From Thermothielavioides terrestris NRRL 8126 (lineage: Eukaryota > Ascomycota > Sordariomycetes > Sordariales > Chaetomiaceae): DNA of 64,000 nucleotides. Shown here in pieces: positions 1 through 10,572 of this stretch. A program made the position numbers and the translations under genes. Below the pieces are notes generated by a model, which saw only the letters and a list, made by a program, of their open reading frames with translations, was not told where the DNA came from and did no database searches. How positions within the stretch are numbered: the stretch's first letter is position 1; every line of letters starts with the position of its first letter. The stretch lies in contig NC_016460.1 in NCBI RefSeq assembly GCF_000226115.1, positions 930,001 through 994,000 of the forward strand. The letters run 5' to 3'.

Positions 1-1
1 C

Positions 2-421
2 TGCTACGGTGTTCTTCGGTTCATCATGGAGAGCGGCGCCAAGGGCTGCGAGGTCGTCGTTTCTGGCAAGCTGCGCGCCGCCCGCGCCAAGAGCATGAAG
101 TTCACCGACGGTTTCATGATCCACTCCGGCCAGCCGGCCAAGGACTTCATCGACAGCGCCACCCGCCACGTCCTGCTCCGCCAGGGTGTTCTGGGTATTA
201 AGGTTAAGATCATGCGCGGCAGCGACCCCGAGGGCAAGGCTGGCCCGCAGAAGTCGCTCCCCGACGCCGTCACCATCATTGAGCCCAAGGAGGAGACCCC
301 GGTTGTTCAGCCCATGAGCCAGGACTACGGCGCTAAGGCCGCCGCTGCCCAGGCTGCTGCCGAGGCGGCGCGCCAGGAGGAGCAGGCTGGTGAGGAGGAG
401 CCCGTTGCCGCGGAGCAATAG
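2..421 (+). CDS. RPS3: 40S ribosomal protein S3 (uS3), 3' part
   Basis: This is the C-terminal 139 codons of small-subunit ribosomal protein uS3, a structural protein at the mRNA entry channel. The frame is open from base 2 and the gene runs in from outside the window, so the N-terminal KH domain is missing here. What is visible is the conserved C-terminal S3 domain: [20 protein letters not shown], then [18 protein letters not shown] and LGIKVKIM. A low-complexity Ala/Glu tail ([16 protein letters not shown]) ends at TAG 419-421, as is usual in filamentous fungi. Codon use is strongly biased to C-ending codons, as expected for a highly expressed gene. It converges on the NIPA gene. Identity is certain; only the missing 5' part limits the model. 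Confidence 0.96.
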   Translation, partial: CYGVLRFIMESGAKGCEVVVSGKLRAARAKSMKFTDGFMIHSGQPAKDFIDSATRHVLLRQGVLGIKVKIMRGSDPEGKAGPQKSLPDAVTIIEPKEETPVVQPMSQDYGAKAAAAQAAAEAARQEEQAGEEEPVAAEQ

Positions 422-1961
422 GATGGTTCCGGCGATGGGTTTGGCGTTCCTCCCCCCGCCGAGGCTCCCGTCGATTATAGCTGGTAGTCGCGGGGCGAGG
501 CGTGCCCTGACTGGGGGGTTTTCTTTGAGCGCTCCACACGCTCGACGGTATGATTGCGGATGGATGGGTCACTCGGCGTCAACTTTGAGCATATTTTATT
601 GAGTCTGCGAAACGGGAAAACGGACGGGATGATGCTTTGGAGGGTGGAATTGTAACTATCCAGGCATATCCCATGGACAGGGCTGTTAACGTCGGACGAT
701 CCTGAACTCGCATGGAGGAATAAACCTCTCGGAACAACCCTTTCTCGTGCTTCGGTGTTGTGCTTGTGATGATAGCGTCCTGATCCAACTGAACAGCTTC
801 GTTAGCGGATTGTAAAGCTCCGATGTGGGCCAAAATCGTTGAGCCGGGACTTAAGAATCCTTCGCCAGCTTGACTGGGCATTCTGACTACTCTGTTGATC
901 ACAGCCTCTCCCACCTCCTCCAAGCCCGCCTCTTCTGCTGTACTTGACGTGCCCAAGGGTGCTCAAAATGCAAAGGAGCTCACCAAGAACCCCAGTGATA
1001 TTGTTTATGCACAGTTCACAACGCAGACATACCTACATAATACCTCTTCCATCAGCGACACCAACCGCCGTCAACGCCGCCACCACAAGGAGCGCCGACG
1101 ACAACAACGTCGCCTCATGGCACGACCATAACCAGCCAACCAACCCTCCCCATACTTCGGCCCCGAGAGGAACAACAACACACACTCGAACGGCAAAGAA
1201 AAGGCAGAACCTCTCAAGAAGACCCTTAAAATCCTCTCGATCAATGGTACATGCCTACTTCCCAAGATAAAAAAACGCCAAATATGTGCTGCTGAAAGCG
1301 AAGTTACCCGCCCGCGCCGGCCAGTGCGCACAAGATTTTAAGCATCAGAACATTGGCCAAGCCCATTCCCTCCCTCCGCATCCAGCAGCATCCGATCCCT
1401 TTTCCTTTTTCCTTCCTCCCCTCCCTTGCGTTGCGTTGCGTTGCCCCTTCTCCCATTCATCATCCCGCACCCCCTTTCCCCCCACCCCTTCCCCCTGCCT
1501 TTTCCTTGATAATGATGAAGAAAACGCCGGGAACGCCGACCACACCCTTTCTGCGCCTTGATTCACAAAAGAAACAAGAGAGGGGAAAGGAAATTGGGAA
1601 ATATACAATTGACCTGCGCCAGGTTCTGCTTCATGGTTCGTCCCACCTTCTCCGCGCTGCTCTGCCTTGCCTCGCAGCACCAGCCACCGAATTCAAGCGG
1701 GCGCGCATAGCTCAGTAAAGGTAGATTAGATCTGGCCTGGTCTGGAACGATTCCAGTCCGGAACAACGCAGCGCGACACGAGGTGGTGCGACAGAGTCGT
1801 GTATAGATAATACAAGACTGGTCTGCCGGTGGAAAGGCTGTCATGGTAGTTGAGGCCGCAATCCGGTATGCGTGGTCCGACAAGGGGGAAAAAAGCAGAA
1901 CTCCGACGAAGTCTAGAACGGAAAATGGAAACAGAAAAAAATGTCGCCACGGGGCGTGTCA
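422..1961. other. Convergent intergenic region, RPS3 to NIPA
   Basis: This is the region between two converging genes. A strongly pyrimidine-rich tract lies at about 1375-1505. Short frames on both strands (for example 579-956 minus) have no recognisable domain and no splice context. I see no RNA gene. Confidence 0.5.
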
Positions 1962-3658
1962 TCACCTCTCCCCGGATTTCCGATTCTGCAGCTCTATTGA
2001 CGGGCTCGCGCTCTTAGCCCTGAGATGGTTCCCGTTTGGTGGGTGACCGTTGCTACGCGGGAAGCTCGGGATCATGGGCGACCGCGGATCGTCCTCCTCG
2101 TCGGTGTCCTCGGCGAGGTCCGTCAGCCCGAAGCCGGCGGCCTCCTCCTCGTCGTACGAGCGGATCAGCCCCTCGCGGTCGCTGGGGCGGTTGCTGCCGG
2201 TGCTCATGCGGTGCGACTGCGACCGCCGCGCCTCCATGCTCATCCGCGTTTGGATGCTCGAGATCATGTCGGTGCCCGTGCTGTCGCCGTTGGTGCGGCG
2301 GGCTAGTGTCTTGGTGCCGTCAGGATCGCTGCGGCTGAGGTTCAGCAGGTAGACTCCCGTGAAGGTGACTAGGAAGCCACAGATGAGGGAGAGCGTGTTG
2401 ACTGTTTCGGTCGTGTTGAAGCCCTTGAAAAGAATGAACGAGGCGCATAGCGTTGCGGAGGTGAAGGTGACATAGTAGAGCGGATTCACACTGCAGCTGG
2501 TTAGCAAAACCATCCCCGGACTCATGGAGAGATCGAGAGCGCAGCCTTACATGTTGGTGGGAAACTGGCTCAGCGCCTTGTTGAAGTAGTTCATCTGGGT
2601 CAGAATGCAGACCGCAGTGATGATCATGAAGACGTAAGTCGAAGGGTGCGTGAATTGGTTGTGGCCGGCAAAGGTCAGCTTCAGCGCAATGCCGAAGGCC
2701 TTGACGGACATGACCGAGATGGACCCCACGGTAGAGCAGATGCTCAGGTAGATGAGCGGGTTCTTCTTGCCGTAGACCGGTCCAACCTTGTAAATCATGA
2801 CGCCGGCAAAGATGCAGACGGCGAGTGAGTAGAGCAGAAATCCTTAAAGGCAACGTTAGCATAGGCGTTGTCAGGCGGTGGCGGAAAAAAAAAGCCAGGA
2901 CATACCTGGCTGAATCGCGTAGTTCAGAATCTGGTCGATGGTCTCAATCTCCTCGTCGGGCGGCGCGTGCAAGACGATGATCACGGCCCCGATCAGACAA
3001 ATGGCGCTCCCCAACTTGCCCAGCGTCCCAAGCTCTTCTTTGAGGAAGTAGGAACCTAGCACAGCTCCTATCAAAACAGACAGCGCGCCGAGCGGGGTGA
3101 CGAGAATGGCTGGCGCGAAGGCGTATGCCGCAAAATTGAAGACCTCGCCAATAACCACTGCAAAATGCCGTCAGTGCGCTTGTCATCGGTCTGGCCATCA
3201 TTTGGGGGAGAGACATGGGTCGCCCGTACAGCAGATGATTCCTGCCCACCACATCGGACTCCGCAAGTAAACGAAGCCGTCGCCCTCGAAGCCATGGCGT
3301 TCCTCTGCGTGCATTAACCCCTATATCATATAACGTTGACGGTTAGCTGGGCTGTTCCATTCGCGGGCATGATATGCGGCCTCCGTCGCGCAGTCGTGGG
3401 GAGGCGTGGGCTGCCCTACTTTCTTGGTGATCACAAAGCTAGTGCCTGTCGCCCAACCAGTCAGCGGCCGCATGCCCAAAACGTTCAGTAATTTAAAAGA
3501 TGATACGCATACCGATGGCCAAACTCGAGGTCATGGCCAGCGCCAGACCGATATACCTGCCACCAAGACCGGGCTGTCAGCAAACTGCGGCCCTCAAGTT
3601 CCCTCGTGCCACGGCACCGCAGAGCCGTCGCGGGAGATCCGTACTTGTCTTGCAGCAT
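1962..3658 (-). CDS. NIPA-family magnesium transporter (DUF803)
   Basis: A multi-pass membrane protein of the NIPA family, whose animal members transport Mg2+. The hand model has seven exons: 3645-3658, 3513-3556, 3420-3445, 3230-3320, 2906-3157, 2551-2842 and 1962-2490. It is in frame throughout and gives 415 residues. The first codons read MLQDKYIGLALAMTSSLAIG, the family start. TSFVITKKGLMHAEE, then NFAAYAFAPAILVTPLGALS and LGSYFLKEELGTLGKLG, are family hallmarks, followed by FPTNIVNPLYYVTFT. About nine hydrophobic helices lie in residues 5-310. The last 100 residues form a polar, acidic cytosolic tail rich in Ser and Glu (DLAEDTDEEDDPRSP). The 14-nt and 26-nt exons explain why the N-terminus does not appear as an open frame. 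Substrate is inferred from the family; location (plasma membrane or endosome) is not shown by the sequence. Confidence 0.9.
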
Positions 3659-5299
3659 GTTTCCGGAAACAACGGAACAAGGACAAAGCGAGCGCGGTGG
3701 TAGCGGTTACGCGCTACCCAGTCGAGTTCTCTGCAAACGAGGGGCTCCGCGACGGCGGAGGGAGGGGCAGGCGGCTCGCGCCGGGCGAGACTCGGGCAGG
3801 AAAGCAAGGAATGATTTAGTTGGGCCGTTGCCGACGACGCCTGCGCGTGCTGCCGGCTGTGGTCCGGATTGACCGTTTCTGTTGGCGTCGCCGTGGTGTG
3901 TTCGTTTGCTTGCGGTTGCGCTCGGTCGCTCGGCACAAAAGGACAGACGGCGGGTCAGGTCGAGTGTCGCTGTCGCAGCGGCGCCAAGGCGAAGTTGGCT
4001 GCACGCAGCAGAGCCCTTGCTTCTTTCTCGAAGACTGGAAATGGACACTATCGCCGTCGTCCCCCGGAAAACGACCGCACTCCCTTGCCTGCTTCGTGCA
4101 ACGACGGACAATGAGGTGGCCAGCAACGAGCTCTCGGCGCCGTGGTGGCCTGTGTTTCGTGCAAGCCCCCCTGCTGTGCTGAATGGTGCGAGGGAAAGTC
4201 TGGGGCTCGCTGGCGGTTTCAAGAATCACGAGGCCAACCCCTGTCCGAGGTACGGGATCGGTGGGACCCCTGCTTGTCCTTCCAGGTTGAGGCGAGCCCT
4301 GGATGCATTGGGTGGCCGGAACCCCCCTGTGGTCCCAGAAAAAGAAGGCAGCCACTTCCGCACCCTCGACACGCCGCCAATCGCACCAAGAAACGGAGCT
4401 CAGCCACGAAAAGCTCGAGATTGGCATTCCCGCAGAAGATGCCACGAATTGCGAATTTGGCCTTCGTGTGGGAACTCCAAAAAACAGAAGAGGGAATAAA
4501 AAAGTCACTTCGGATCGCGAGGGCTAAAGAGGACAGTTCCCTCTCATGAACACCCCCAATCCTACACTAACCTCTCTGTGCACACACACAATAACTTCAG
4601 GTAATTACCTGACTCCCTACCGACCTTACCCTTACCTTGGGAGGTACATACAGTTCCTCGATGCATCACTGCACGCTGTGTATTTTATTCCGTACCTCCG
4701 TACGGTAAACAGCCCAGATACACGCACGCAGACCTCCACAGGCAATTCCCACTCCTCGGCCCCCTTCTCATCTCCAGATGGTTGGTTTGGGGTCAGCAAA
4801 CGGTGGAAGTGGGCCCGATTCCGTCGTCTCTCGGTCCCAAACTCACTGCTACGCAGTAGAGCCACAGTCCGCGTCAGTCCTCTCCACCGGTAAAAAGGCG
4901 TTCCTTGGAAGTCCAGCTCTTGGAGCCGTACCTACTGCGATTGTTTGTGAGGTTGCAGGTAACGTTACAGATAACATGAATTCATCTTCGACGGCGAAAA
5001 CACATGGAACTTTTCACGCTTCGCAGGCACCCCTATCGTTGAGCCAATACACAAAGTAGCAGAGTAGAGAAATGGAACCAGAAAACACCTCTGGTCAGAT
5101 AGCCACCCTCATTTCCCTTCAAACGCAAGCACCGCTAGACTGGAAGAAGCAGCCCCTCGCTATACATAGGAGTGTAGGCATTCCGTACATCGCCATGTTA
5201 GGATGACCGAGCTGGCAGTAAACCTGTTTTGCTGTTGGTTCCCAGAAACTGCCTGCTTGGCACCACCCCTGAGCCCTGCAGGTCAGCTCAACATCACCT
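3659..5299. other. Upstream region of the NIPA gene
   Basis: This 1.6-kb stretch holds the NIPA promoter and probably its 5' UTR. It contains overlapping short frames on both strands but none with a recognisable protein. At 4690-4706 there is a small inverted motif (CCGTAC ct CCGTACGG). Confidence 0.4.
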
Positions 5300-5337
5300 G
5301 CTGATGGCTAAAGAGGTCCCGCCAAGACTAATTTCGG
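5300..5337 (+). repeat. Left terminal inverted repeat
   Basis: 38-bp inverted repeat, mate at 5674-5711, three mismatches at positions 2, 4 and 10 of the repeat. Confidence 0.8.
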
Positions 5338-5463
5338 CCAATTGTCGGCAATGTTTTTACAGCGTCAGTACCCCGCCAAGACCGCCAAGGGGTTTGCACT
5401 ATCGCCACGGGTTAGCCACGGGTTAGTTCGCCCGGGGTACGGGGGGCGGCGCTAGCCCCCCGC

Positions 5464-5519
5464 TGGTTAGGGTGAGGGTTATGGTTAGGGTGAGGGTCAA
5501 GGTTAGGGTGAGGGTTAAC
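5464..5519 (+). repeat. Telomere-like tandem repeat inside the element
   Basis: GGTTAGGGTGAGGGTTA-type units occur three times in 56 bases. They mix the fungal telomere unit TTAGGG with TGAGGG. The array is internal to the MITE-like element and is followed by a T-rich run near 5529-5537. Confidence 0.85.
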
Positions 5520-5673
5520 TTCGTTTTCTTTTTTTTCGATTTGGTTGAGGTTTCGTAAAGTTGTTGTAACGAGTCTTTGCGATTGTTCGTTGTTGATGTT
5601 GCTCGAAGTCGTCGAGGCCCCGTCGCGGCCCGCTCACCCCGTGGCGATTGTAAATACTTGTAAGCGGCAGTCT

Positions 5674-5711
5674 CCGAAATTAGTCTTGGCGGGACCTCTT
5701 TGGCCATAACC
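5674..5711 (-). repeat. Right terminal inverted repeat
   Basis: 38-bp inverted repeat, mate at 5300-5337. It is followed directly by the target duplication CATCACCT. Confidence 0.8.
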
Positions 5712-6918
5712 CATCACCTGCGCGCCAGCCTCAAAACACTCAAACTGAAAAATTCCCCCGCACATAGTGTTCCCGCAAGCTTTTGCAAATGGTCTGGACA
5801 ACAGACTAAAGCGAAGTCTGAATGTGAACTCACCAAGTTGGCAATGTCTCGCACACACAGCTCTTTAATCTTGTGTCAACCGCCAAACTAACTGGCTGAA
5901 TCCGGGACTCAACTCCAGGTTACCATAGATACACACAAAACTGCTGCCCAGACCGTCACCAGTCCACACAGCCCGGGGCATTTTAGGTGTCATGACCGTC
6001 TTCAGGGCCAAAAAACAGACGGCCTCCATGGTCCCTAACTATCGACACAACGAGCCAGGTAGCTAAGGAGGCAGGGTAAAAAAATAAAGTAGAGAAAAAA
6101 AAGGAAGGCCACCTCGTATGAACGGCCAACGAAGAACGACAACAAAACACATCCCGCCTTCCCTTTCCCCTCGCCCCCACAGCTCGTTCCTCAAACATCA
6201 AAATGCCCGGTCCTTCTATCATCTCCACAGGATTCCCGGGCACGGTGAGCGCCACCTGTGGATGGGAGAACCAGGCCTGGGCTGGCCTTCGCTTCAACAC
6301 AAAAAGCCCAACATTCCCTGGGGGATGACGACAGGCCTCATCTTGTTGTGGCCCCCAGAACTCCAAACTCCGGAAGCAAACCACTCAAAGCCGAATCCGC
6401 GGGCCCAAAGGCCTTTTTGTATCCACCGACTCCGACATCCCATAATAATCCTACACGTTGATGAGGATGGTAAAGAAGCTGTTGTTAGGCGGGCCTGCTG
6501 AAACTCTATTATGGCTCGCTCCTGGGTGAATGAAGCCATGCCGGGATGGCTGTTTCCGCCTTGGCGTATCTTAGAGTTCTAGCCCAGCCTTGGACTCGTC
6601 CCGGCCGCGCCTCCATCCGGGCTCAGAAGTGGGCTGACCGTTGTTGGCACATCTCAGTTGTCGGTTTTCAGACCTACCTATTATGTCGCTGGATGTTGCC
6701 GTGCGTTGTCGTTCGTGGGGAATTACCTGCCAGAATAGGCGCAAAGAGGGAAAGGGGTCAAAGGGGGCGTCCCGGGAGTTCGGGGCTTCGGGGTTTCGTG
6801 GGGGGAATGCGATGTGCGGTTGAACTACAACCACGCCGGAAGCAAGGGCGGAATGATAAAAGGGGCGCTACGAAGAGCCCGCCGTTCAAGTCCGACGACG
6901 CTTGTAGTCTGGGGATCG
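5712..6918. other. Intergenic region between the MITE-like element and the acidic-protein gene
   Basis: This is the 3' side of the acidic-protein gene. I see no convincing coding frame, RNA gene or second repeat copy in 1.2 kb. Confidence 0.4.
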
Positions 6919-9648
6919 TCAGCACATGCGCAGCCTTTTGGGAGGAGGGCACACTGGCATACCGGTCTCATCGGCAAGGCTCTCTGCTTCGTCAGTCCTG
7001 CTGCGTTTGCCGGCGACGCTTGGTGGACTCGGAGCAGTCTCGTTGGACTCTTCCAACTCGGCGCCCTCGTGGTCGCTTGTTGACTGCTGCTCGTCCTCAT
7101 CCTCGTCGTTCTCCCAGTCGATTTCGTCACCTTGGATGTCAACGCTCGCCGCTGGTTGCTCCATGCCCTCGTTTGCTGGGGTGGACGAGTCGTCTGCGCC
7201 AATATGCTCATCGTAGCCGATAGGATTGCCGTTGACGGTCGTGCTTGTGTGAACGGATGCCGTCTCCACGGCTGCGGCTAGATGGTCTTCATCCTGGAAA
7301 TTCACACTCGTGGAGTCGACGGTGATCTCAGCGCCACGCCTCTCATGTGAGGCTTCCAGGACATCGTCGGCGACGTCCGCCGGGGCATCATAGGGTGTGT
7401 TGGGCTTGTCATCCGTATTTTCGGCAATCGTGGTTGAGCCCGGCTCGTCATCAAACACGAGGACGAGGTCGTCATCTTCAGCATCATATCTGTTAGCTTT
7501 TGTGTTCCATGAACAGGCTATGCTGGCGTTTTGGGGTCCGGAAGTTTTGCTGGGGGATAAAGGCTCGTTCAGGACAGTTGGAGAGATCCTTGAATTCATC
7601 CAGAATCTGAACGAAACTGCATCCTGTGCGCGAGACCCCAAAGCCGATGGCGCCACATGTTCCAGGGTCTCTCCAGAAAGCGGTTCAAGTTCGTCATCTG
7701 AATAATCGATCTCCCAGAGCTCCTCCGGGTGAGACGCAGGGACGGAACTCGATGGCTTCGCGGCAGCCCACTGAGGAGCGCACAGCAGCTCATGGTTCGT
7801 CTCGTGACTCGTCTCGCGTTCAGCAAGCGACACCGGAAGTCCCTCACCACAGGGGCAACCGACGGGCGCCCCATGGTCAAGATGATCAAGGGGAACAGTG
7901 ACCGGCAAGTTGAGCGGCAAAGGAACAGAGGGTCCTGTGAAAAGGGAACATGGGGATTTACCGTTTGAGGGTGCGTCCTGTTCAGACTCGCCGTTCCCAG
8001 GCGCAGTGACTCCGTGAGCTTCAATGTAATCAGGGGCCTCGGTAGACTCCTCGTCACCTTGTTGAGAAGTCGGTTGATGAGCGTCCGCAGAGACCACGTC
8101 GGAGTGGTGCGAAACTGTTGCATCGCCCTCTGTCCCCTGTACGTCCCAGGCTTGCGCCTCATCCGCTTCATCTTCGTCTTCGGCATATCCGGGGCTATCC
8201 GCATGAGCCTCAGAGACATACCCCGAGCCATCCTCGCCACCAAATTCCACCGTGTGATCCTTTGGAGAGTGTGATTGTGTGATGCCACCCTGAGCGTCCT
8301 GCACTCGTGCTTCTGCCATACCGTCCTGGTGGTCAAAACCGAGCTCGGGCTCGTTCCTATCCTGAACATCATGTGCGGGATTACGGTCGTGGACGGTGGC
8401 GCCGCCCACATGCTCGCCCTCTCCGCGATGTTCACTCGCGTATTCATCCTCAAACGTCTCATATTCCGTCTCGCCATGCTCCTGGCCGCTGACCTCATAT
8501 TCATCGTCAAGGTTCTCTGACACGTCCGAATCCTCTGCGTCTGGAGACGAGCCTTTGGCAGCAGCCTCCGCCTGGGCAAGCAACTCAAGGTAATGTTCCT
8601 CGCTGTCTCGCCTCACCGTCAGGTGAATAACCATATTCCCGGTGATGGCGGATGCCTCGCGTAGCGTAGTATAGCACTCCCATATTTCACGGAAGGTGCG
8701 CCTCAGAAACCTCTCGTTCGACCGCTCCCCAAACTCGAGGCCGAGAGGCTGGACGCAGAGCACCAACTCATCTGTCGGTGCGATGTCGTCAGACATGACG
8801 GCCCGAATGGCAGAGAGAAACTGCGACAGCGGGCGATCGAGCTCCTGGGCATCAGAGAGAAAGTAGGAATCAGGGTCGTCATCAGGTGTTCCAAACAGAG
8901 AGAAGCACTCGTCGTCCATGAGAACGGATATGTCTGGCACCTCGGCGAGGGAACTCGTCAGATCTTCTAGCGCTTCTTCAAGGTCGCTCTCACGACGATC
9001 AGCGGCGGCGTGGGCCATCTCATCATCGACAGACAAGGTGTGGCCTTCCAGATGAGCGGCAGCGTCGTCCTCCTCTTCCTCTTCCTCGCCTTCGCCATGC
9101 TCATTCTGATCATTGGCGTCACCCTGCTCTCCAAAGTCAATATCTTGGTCCCAGGATGCATCCTGGTCGCGCGGCAAGGTCTCGGTCCGGCTATCGTTTG
9201 TCAACGGAGCCGACTCCAGATGGCCTTTGGGCAGGACATCTGGCAACCCGACCTGGGGTTCACCAGCCTCTGGTGCGCCGAAGTCGTCATTGACGTCCGT
9301 GGCTACAAAGTCATCGTCCTCGTATCCAATTTCGTCTTGGTATTCCGCTTCGGTCTCGACGTTACTGCCAACATCTTCCGAAGTCTCGGTCGGTTGGGCA
9401 TGTCCGTCACCGGCAACTACGGTGCGTGCCTCTTCATCTCCAGAGCCAAGCTTGGGGTCGGGATTGGGAGCAGAAGCATCGTCGGCAAAGTCTCCGGTGA
9501 GGCCGTGTTGGAGTTCATTGTGCTGTCCGCCTTGCCCGAAATCGAGCCGTTCAGCCCCAAATTCGACATTGGAATCAAAATCCAGGACCAAGTCTTGCTC
9601 CAGCAGGTCCCGAGGACCAGGCTCAGCTACAACGCCAGCATGCTCCAT
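6919..9648 (-). CDS. Large acidic protein of unknown function
   Basis: A single open frame of 909 codons starts at ATG 9648. The protein is extremely rich in Asp and Glu, with acidic runs such as GEGEEEEEEDDAAAH near residue 190. One less acidic block, about residues 235-350 (ISVLMDDECFSLFG, then PLSQFLSAIRAV, TDELVLCVQPLGLEFGE), looks like the folded core; I believe similar blocks occur in uncharacterised fungal proteins, but I cannot name a domain. WEIDYSDDEL lies near residue 650. The C-terminus has short basic pieces (GKRSRTDE, PPPKRLRM) resembling nuclear localisation signals. Residues about 670-715 are Cys/Trp/Asn-rich, unlike their surroundings, and end at an acceptor-like GCTAACAG (plus-strand CTGTTAGC at about 7490-7498). 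They may be an unrecognised in-frame intron, although I find no good donor. Function: not recognised; nuclear chromatin or histone-binding roles are only a guess from acidity. Confidence 0.7.
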   Translation of the reverse strand: MEHAGVVAEPGPRDLLEQDLVLDFDSNVEFGAERLDFGQGGQHNELQHGLTGDFADDASAPNPDPKLGSGDEEARTVVAGDGHAQPTETSEDVGSNVETEAEYQDEIGYEDDDFVATDVNDDFGAPEAGEPQVGLPDVLPKGHLESAPLTNDSRTETLPRDQDASWDQDIDFGEQGDANDQNEHGEGEEEEEEDDAAAHLEGHTLSVDDEMAHAAADRRESDLEEALEDLTSSLAEVPDISVLMDDECFSLFGTPDDDPDSYFLSDAQELDRPLSQFLSAIRAVMSDDIAPTDELVLCVQPLGLEFGERSNERFLRRTFREIWECYTTLREASAITGNMVIHLTVRRDSEEHYLELLAQAEAAAKGSSPDAEDSDVSENLDDEYEVSGQEHGETEYETFEDEYASEHRGEGEHVGGATVHDRNPAHDVQDRNEPELGFDHQDGMAEARVQDAQGGITQSHSPKDHTVEFGGEDGSGYVSEAHADSPGYAEDEDEADEAQAWDVQGTEGDATVSHHSDVVSADAHQPTSQQGDEESTEAPDYIEAHGVTAPGNGESEQDAPSNGKSPCSLFTGPSVPLPLNLPVTVPLDHLDHGAPVGCPCGEGLPVSLAERETSHETNHELLCAPQWAAAKPSSSVPASHPEELWEIDYSDDELEPLSGETLEHVAPSALGSRAQDAVSFRFWMNSRISPTVLNEPLSPSKTSGPQNASIACSWNTKANRYDAEDDDLVLVFDDEPGSTTIAENTDDKPNTPYDAPADVADDVLEASHERRGAEITVDSTSVNFQDEDHLAAAVETASVHTSTTVNGNPIGYDEHIGADDSSTPANEGMEQPAASVDIQGDEIDWENDEDEDEQQSTSDHEGAELEESNETAPSPPSVAGKRSRTDEAESLADETGMPVCPPPKRLRMC

Positions 9649-10572
9649 CGTTGATACTGTGTGGCCGGCGGGAAGTGAACGCGATGGTGGGCTTCGCGGG
9701 GAAGTAAGTATCGTGCGGCTTTTCCAGCGGCTTTACTCCCGAGACATCTGCAGCATCCGATGGGTCTCAGGCTGCCGAGTCAGCCTCGCCGAGGTGGCGC
9801 TGAATGCGCCAGTCGCCCAAATGAAGAAGAAAAGTGCTGTTGATGAGGAGAGGGTCGAAGGCGGAGAGTTGTACGGAGTTCAGCTCGCCCGGGGCGGTAG
9901 AGAAGGGTGGTTCGCAAACAGGGACGCGTCGGCGTCACTCCGCGCGGTTCTGTGCAGCGAGAACTAAAGACCGGATAAGGTATAGGACCTCGGCCACAAC
10001 ACCACGCAGGTTAGCCGGGCTTCGTGGATGAAGAACTCGACGTCGTCAAAAATGTGTCGCTGAGTCGCAAACGGAGCAGGCAGCAGGCGCGGCCGTTGCG
10101 GTGAGAAGACAGAGGTGTAAAAGCGTCGAGCACCCAAGGAGGACTTGACGGTAGGCCAAATGCGCCTTTGAATTGATATTGTGGATTGCCGGGAAGGATG
10201 GGCATTCACAGGTTTTAAAGAGCGCGAGACCTGGATAATCGAGGAGATTGCAAGTCGGAGATGGGAAGGTGGAAGCCAGAAGCGAGACCATGGAAAACCG
10301 AAGCGTGAAGCGCGCGCCAGAGAAAGGAAGGTCCCGCATCGGGTTAGTTTAACTTGAGGTACAAGTTACCTAGCGGCCTGACAGCTTCGAGCCAGGCCGT
10401 GCCAGCTGTCAGGCCCTTGACCTGCAGTCCGTCAGAAAGCCAGATCAACCACAGTGCGTTGTTGGACTGGGGGTCCATTCAAGTCGCAGCAAGTCCGCCA
10501 GGAGTTGAAGCTCCTCCTGGCCACAACTCGCATACGCTTGCGCCCATTCGACCACGACAAGCTGCAATCAAG
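9649..10572. promoter_or_regulatory. Divergent promoter region, acidic protein / delta-COP
   Basis: The two start codons are 924 bp apart and head to head, so this stretch must hold both promoters. I see no TATA box I would defend. Short frames here have no domain. Confidence 0.5.

Larger units (their letters stand above)
5300..5711. mobile_element. MITE-like non-autonomous DNA element with 38-bp TIRs
   Basis: The left end (5300-5337) and the reverse complement of the right end (5674-5711) match at 35 of 38 bases; the shared core is AAAGAGGTCCCGCCAAGACT. The element is flanked by a direct repeat, CATCACCT, at 5292-5299 and 5712-5719. The repeat can be read as up to 10 bp, because CATCACCTGC occurs at 5292-5301 and 5712-5721. 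A 412-bp length with long TIRs and an 8-10 bp target duplication fits a non-autonomous Mutator-like or hAT-like element. It has no transposase. Inside are a G/C hairpin (GGGGGGC 5441-5447, GCCCCCC 5455-5461) and telomere-like repeats. The frame 5423-5707 on the minus strand is made of TIR plus repeat and is not a gene. The superfamily is an inference. Confidence 0.75.

Noticed and set aside
579..956. Minus-strand frame of 125 codons downstream of RPS3
   Set aside because: No domain; lies in the convergent 3' regions.
5423..5707. Minus-strand frame with LTLTLT repeats
   Set aside because: It is the inverted repeat plus telomere-like array of the MITE-like element, not a gene.
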